Part shown: in pieces, positions 62,017 through 64,000 of the stretch
How positions within the stretch are numbered: position 1 is the first letter of the stretch
How the letters are laid out: each line of letters opens with the position of its first letter
Origin: Cellulosimicrobium protaetiae
GTDB lineage: Bacteria; Actinomycetota; Actinomycetes; Actinomycetales; Cellulomonadaceae
Assembly: GCF_009708005.2 (NCBI RefSeq)
Contig: NZ_CP052757.1
Location: 2,294,001 to 2,358,000 of the forward strand
Direction of reading: 5' to 3'
Length of the DNA stretch: 64,000 nt
Notes under the pieces: model-generated
What the model saw: the letters and a program-made list of their open reading frames with translations, nothing else
The model's database searches: none
What the model was told of the DNA's origin: nothing
Translations under genes and position numbers: made by a program

Positions 62017-62946
62017 ATGCGACAGGTGTTCGAACCCGAGGATCGTGCGGACGTGCGATCGGAGTCCCGGCGCAGCCCGACGACGTCCCTGCGGGGGATC
62101 GTCGACCCCGCCGCCGCGCGGCGCGGGTTCGAGCTCGTGCGTGTCGAGCCGACGCCGGACCTCGCGGACCTCGTCGAGCGGCACTGGGTCGTGCGCTGGG
62201 ACCTGCCGCCGGGGCAGTCGTTCACGCAGGTCCTGGTGCCCCACCCCGTCGCGAACGTGGTCGCCGAGGAGTCGGGCTACGTCGCGCACGGCATCCCGCC
62301 GGGTCTGTTCGAGCGCACCTTGACCGGCTCCGGCGCCGTCGTCGGCACCAAGCTGCGGCCCGGCGCGTTCCGGGTGCTGCTCGGGCACCCGGACGCCGTG
62401 CGCCCGGGGGCGCAGGTCCTCGCCGCCGCGTTCCTCGGCCCGACGGCGGAGCGCACCGGGGCGACCGCGCTCGGCCTCGCCCGTTCGGGCCGGGACGAGG
62501 ACGCGGCGCGCGCCGTCGAGCCGCTCCTGCGCTCTCGGGCCGAGCGCGCCCGGACCGTCCGTGCCGAGCGCGACCTCGACCGCGTCGGGCGCGTGTTCGC
62601 GGCCCTCGTGGGCGGCGAGCTCGGACCAGGTGCAGGCGTCGGCGACCTCGCGGCGGTCGTCGGGACGTCGTCGCGCTCGCTCCAGCGCCTCTTCGCCGCG
62701 TACGTCGGCGTGAGCCCCAAGTGGGCCCTGCAGCGCCACCGCGTGCACCTCGCCGCCGACCTGCTCGCGGCCGACCCCGACCAGGACCTCGCGGCGCTCG
62801 CGACCGCCGTCGGCTACTACGACCAGGCGCACCTCGGCACCGACTTCGCCCGAGCGACCGGGGCCACGCCCGGCGCCTACGCGCGACGCTGCGCCGCGTC
62901 GCGCGCCGCGCTCGTCCCGGCGGCGTCGGGGCCGGCCCGGGGGTGA
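62017..62946 (+). CDS. AraC family regulator
   Basis: A 309-residue transcription factor. The N-terminal DUF6597-like sensor domain (PTPDLADLVERHWVVRWDLPPGQSFTQVLVPHPVANVV) is followed by a C-terminal AraC DNA-binding domain (GVGDLAAVVGTSSRSLQRLFAAYVGVSPKWALQRHRVHLAADLL, then TAVGYYDQAHLGTDFARATGATPGAYARR). It probably regulates the divergent VOC gene. ATG 62017 directly follows GGAGGA, too close for a ribosome-binding site; CAGTCT (62004-62009) 7 bases upstream suggests a leaderless start. Confidence 0.92.
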   Translation: MRQVFEPEDRADVRSESRRSPTTSLRGIVDPAAARRGFELVRVEPTPDLADLVERHWVVRWDLPPGQSFTQVLVPHPVANVVAEESGYVAHGIPPGLFERTLTGSGAVVGTKLRPGAFRVLLGHPDAVRPGAQVLAAAFLGPTAERTGATALGLARSGRDEDAARAVEPLLRSRAERARTVRAERDLDRVGRVFAALVGGELGPGAGVGDLAAVVGTSSRSLQRLFAAYVGVSPKWALQRHRVHLAADLLAADPDQDLAALATAVGYYDQAHLGTDFARATGATPGAYARRCAASRAALVPAASGPARG

Positions 62947-62990
62947 CCGACGGCGCCGTCGAGCCATCCCCGGGGCACCGCCCGGGCGCA

Positions 62991-62996
62991 TAGACT
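62991..62996 (+). promoter_or_regulatory. -10 box, leaderless start of dnaG
   Basis: TAGACT, 6 bases, then GTG 63003. Confidence 0.5.
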
Positions 62997-63002
62997 CGCT
63001 CC

Positions 63003-64000
63003 GTGGCAGGCCTGATTCGACGCGAGGACGTGGAAGCCGTCCGCGACCGCGCACGGATCGACGAGATCGTCTCCGCGCACGTCACCCTCAAGACCGCGGG
63101 CGTCGGCTCGCTCAAGGGTCTGTGCCCCTTCCACGACGAGCGGTCGCCGTCGTTCCACGTGCGTCCCGGGGTGGGGCGCTGGCACTGCTTCGGGTGCGGC
63201 GAGGGCGGCGACGTCATCTCGTTCGTGCAGAAGATCGACGGCCTGACGTTCGTCGAGGCCGTCGAGTACCTCGCCGACCGCGTCGGGATCCAGCTCCGCT
63301 ACGAGGACTCGGGCGGACCCCAGCGCCCGCGCGAGGAGCCGGGGCGGCGCCAGCGGCTGCTCGAGGCGCACCGCGTCGCCGCGCAGTACTTCTCCGAGCA
63401 GCTCTTCGCGTCCGGCGCGCAGGCGGCCCGCGCGTTCCTCGCCGAGCGCAGCTTCGACCGCGCCGACGCCGAGCACTTCGGCGTCGGGTACGCGCCCACC
63501 GGCTGGGACAACCTGCAGCGGCACCTCCAGGGGCGCGGCTTCACCCAGCCCGAGCTCGTCGCGTCCGGGCTCATGAGCCAGGGCCAGCGCGGCATCTACG
63601 ACCGGTTCCGCGGACGTCTCGTGTGGCCCATCCGCGACGTCACGGGCGAGATCGTCGGGTTCGGCGCGCGCCGCCTCTACGACGAGGACCAGGGGCCCAA
63701 GTACCTCAACACCCCGGAGACCTCGCTCTACAAGAAGTCCCACGTCCTCTACGGCATCGACCTCGCCAAGCGCGAGATCGCCAAGCAGAAGCGCGTCGTC
63801 GTCGTCGAGGGGTACACCGACGTCATGGCGGCGCACCTGTCCGGCGTGACGACCGCCGTCGCGACGTGCGGCACGGCGTTCGGCTCCGACCACGCGCGCA
63901 TCGTGCGCCGCCTCCTCGGCGACACGACGGCCGGAGGCGGCATGCAGCTCGCGTCGGGCGCGTCCGTCGGGGGCGAGGTCGTGTTCACGTTCGACGGCGA
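63003..64000 (+). CDS. dnaG: DNA primase, N-terminal part
   Basis: The first 332 residues of the replicative primase; the gene runs off the window end. The CHC2 zinc ribbon is complete (LCPFHDERSPSF then WHCFGCGEGGDVISF, about residues 38-68). The catalytic core has LVWPIRDVTGEIVGFGARRL, GPKYLNTPETSLYKKSHVLYG, and the Toprim motif VVVVEGYTDVMAAH. A low-complexity insert (TTAGGGMQLASGASVGG, about residues 308-325) interrupts the core just before VVFTFDG. The start GTG 63003 is supported by the leaderless promoter. Confidence 0.96.
   Translation, partial: MAGLIRREDVEAVRDRARIDEIVSAHVTLKTAGVGSLKGLCPFHDERSPSFHVRPGVGRWHCFGCGEGGDVISFVQKIDGLTFVEAVEYLADRVGIQLRYEDSGGPQRPREEPGRRQRLLEAHRVAAQYFSEQLFASGAQAARAFLAERSFDRADAEHFGVGYAPTGWDNLQRHLQGRGFTQPELVASGLMSQGQRGIYDRFRGRLVWPIRDVTGEIVGFGARRLYDEDQGPKYLNTPETSLYKKSHVLYGIDLAKREIAKQKRVVVVEGYTDVMAAHLSGVTTAVATCGTAFGSDHARIVRRLLGDTTAGGGMQLASGASVGGEVVFTFDG

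Overview
The window is very GC-rich (about 73% by eye), with ATG, GTG and TTG starts, codons ending in G or C, many 4-base stop/start overlaps and many leaderless genes. Gene content and order (leuS, DUF853, degV, comEA-comEC, holA, rpsT, lepA-hemW, DUF3097, hrcA-dnaJ-rsmE, phoH-ybeY-CorC-era, leuA, recO-uppS, znuABC-zur, glyS, dusB, dgt, dnaG) point to an actinobacterium of the order Micrococcales, most like Cellulosimicrobium or other Promicromonosporaceae/Cellulomonadaceae. That placement is inferred from protein character and synteny, not from a search. It looks like ordinary chromosome: no transposase, phage, plasmid, CRISPR, rRNA or tRNA gene was seen.

Layout. 1-1532: the 3' end of leuS, then a DUF559-type nuclease gene bracketed by two copies of one perfect 21+21-base palindrome. 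1544-9953: a HerA-like ATPase, DegV, the DNA-uptake pair ComEA/ComEC and the clamp-loader subunit HolA, followed by a short tandem repeat. 9986-12634: rpsT, an orphan PemK/MazF-type protein, a mycothiol-dependent isomerase-like protein and a DJ-1/PfpI protein. 12915-20732: lepA-hemW-acyltransferase and two tandem proline-rich membrane paralogues. 20774-24300: a TetR/RidA divergent pair with a strong dyad operator, DUF3097 and an MFS exporter. 24303-31797: a CIRCE element, hrcA, dnaJ, rsmE, HIT, phoH, ybeY, a CorC-like gene and era. 31892-37265: three large envelope-associated proteins of unknown role. 37271-41042: a leucine leader peptide with competing hairpins, leuA, recO and uppS. 41108-45647: a zinc-uptake operon (znuA-znuC-znuB-zur) with a Zur box, plus dedA and an esterase-like gene. 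45772-49501: glyS, a small membrane protein, dusB and an unknown gene. 49580-58722: a maltodextrin locus. 58769-64000: an orphan small protein beside another long inverted repeat, a metallophosphoesterase, dgt, a VOC/AraC divergent pair and the start of dnaG.

How they work together. Most of the window is housekeeping: translation (leuS, glyS, lepA, rpsT, rsmE, ybeY, era, dusB), replication (holA, dgt, dnaG), protein quality control (hrcA, dnaJ) and envelope precursor synthesis (uppS). Two regulated uptake systems can be read directly. The zinc importer is transcribed with its own repressor from a promoter whose -35 box lies inside a Zur box. The maltodextrin locus (LacI regulator, binding protein, two permeases, two GH13 enzymes) has three operators of one shape, TGCAA-N4-TTGCA, in its two promoter regions.

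The observations most worth following are the palindrome-bracketed nuclease gene (446-1532), the second unrelated long inverted repeat at 59236-59298, the leucine attenuator (37436-37503), and a consistent leaderless-promoter pattern (TANNNT, 6-7 bases, then GTG or ATG) that fixes the start codon of about fifteen genes.
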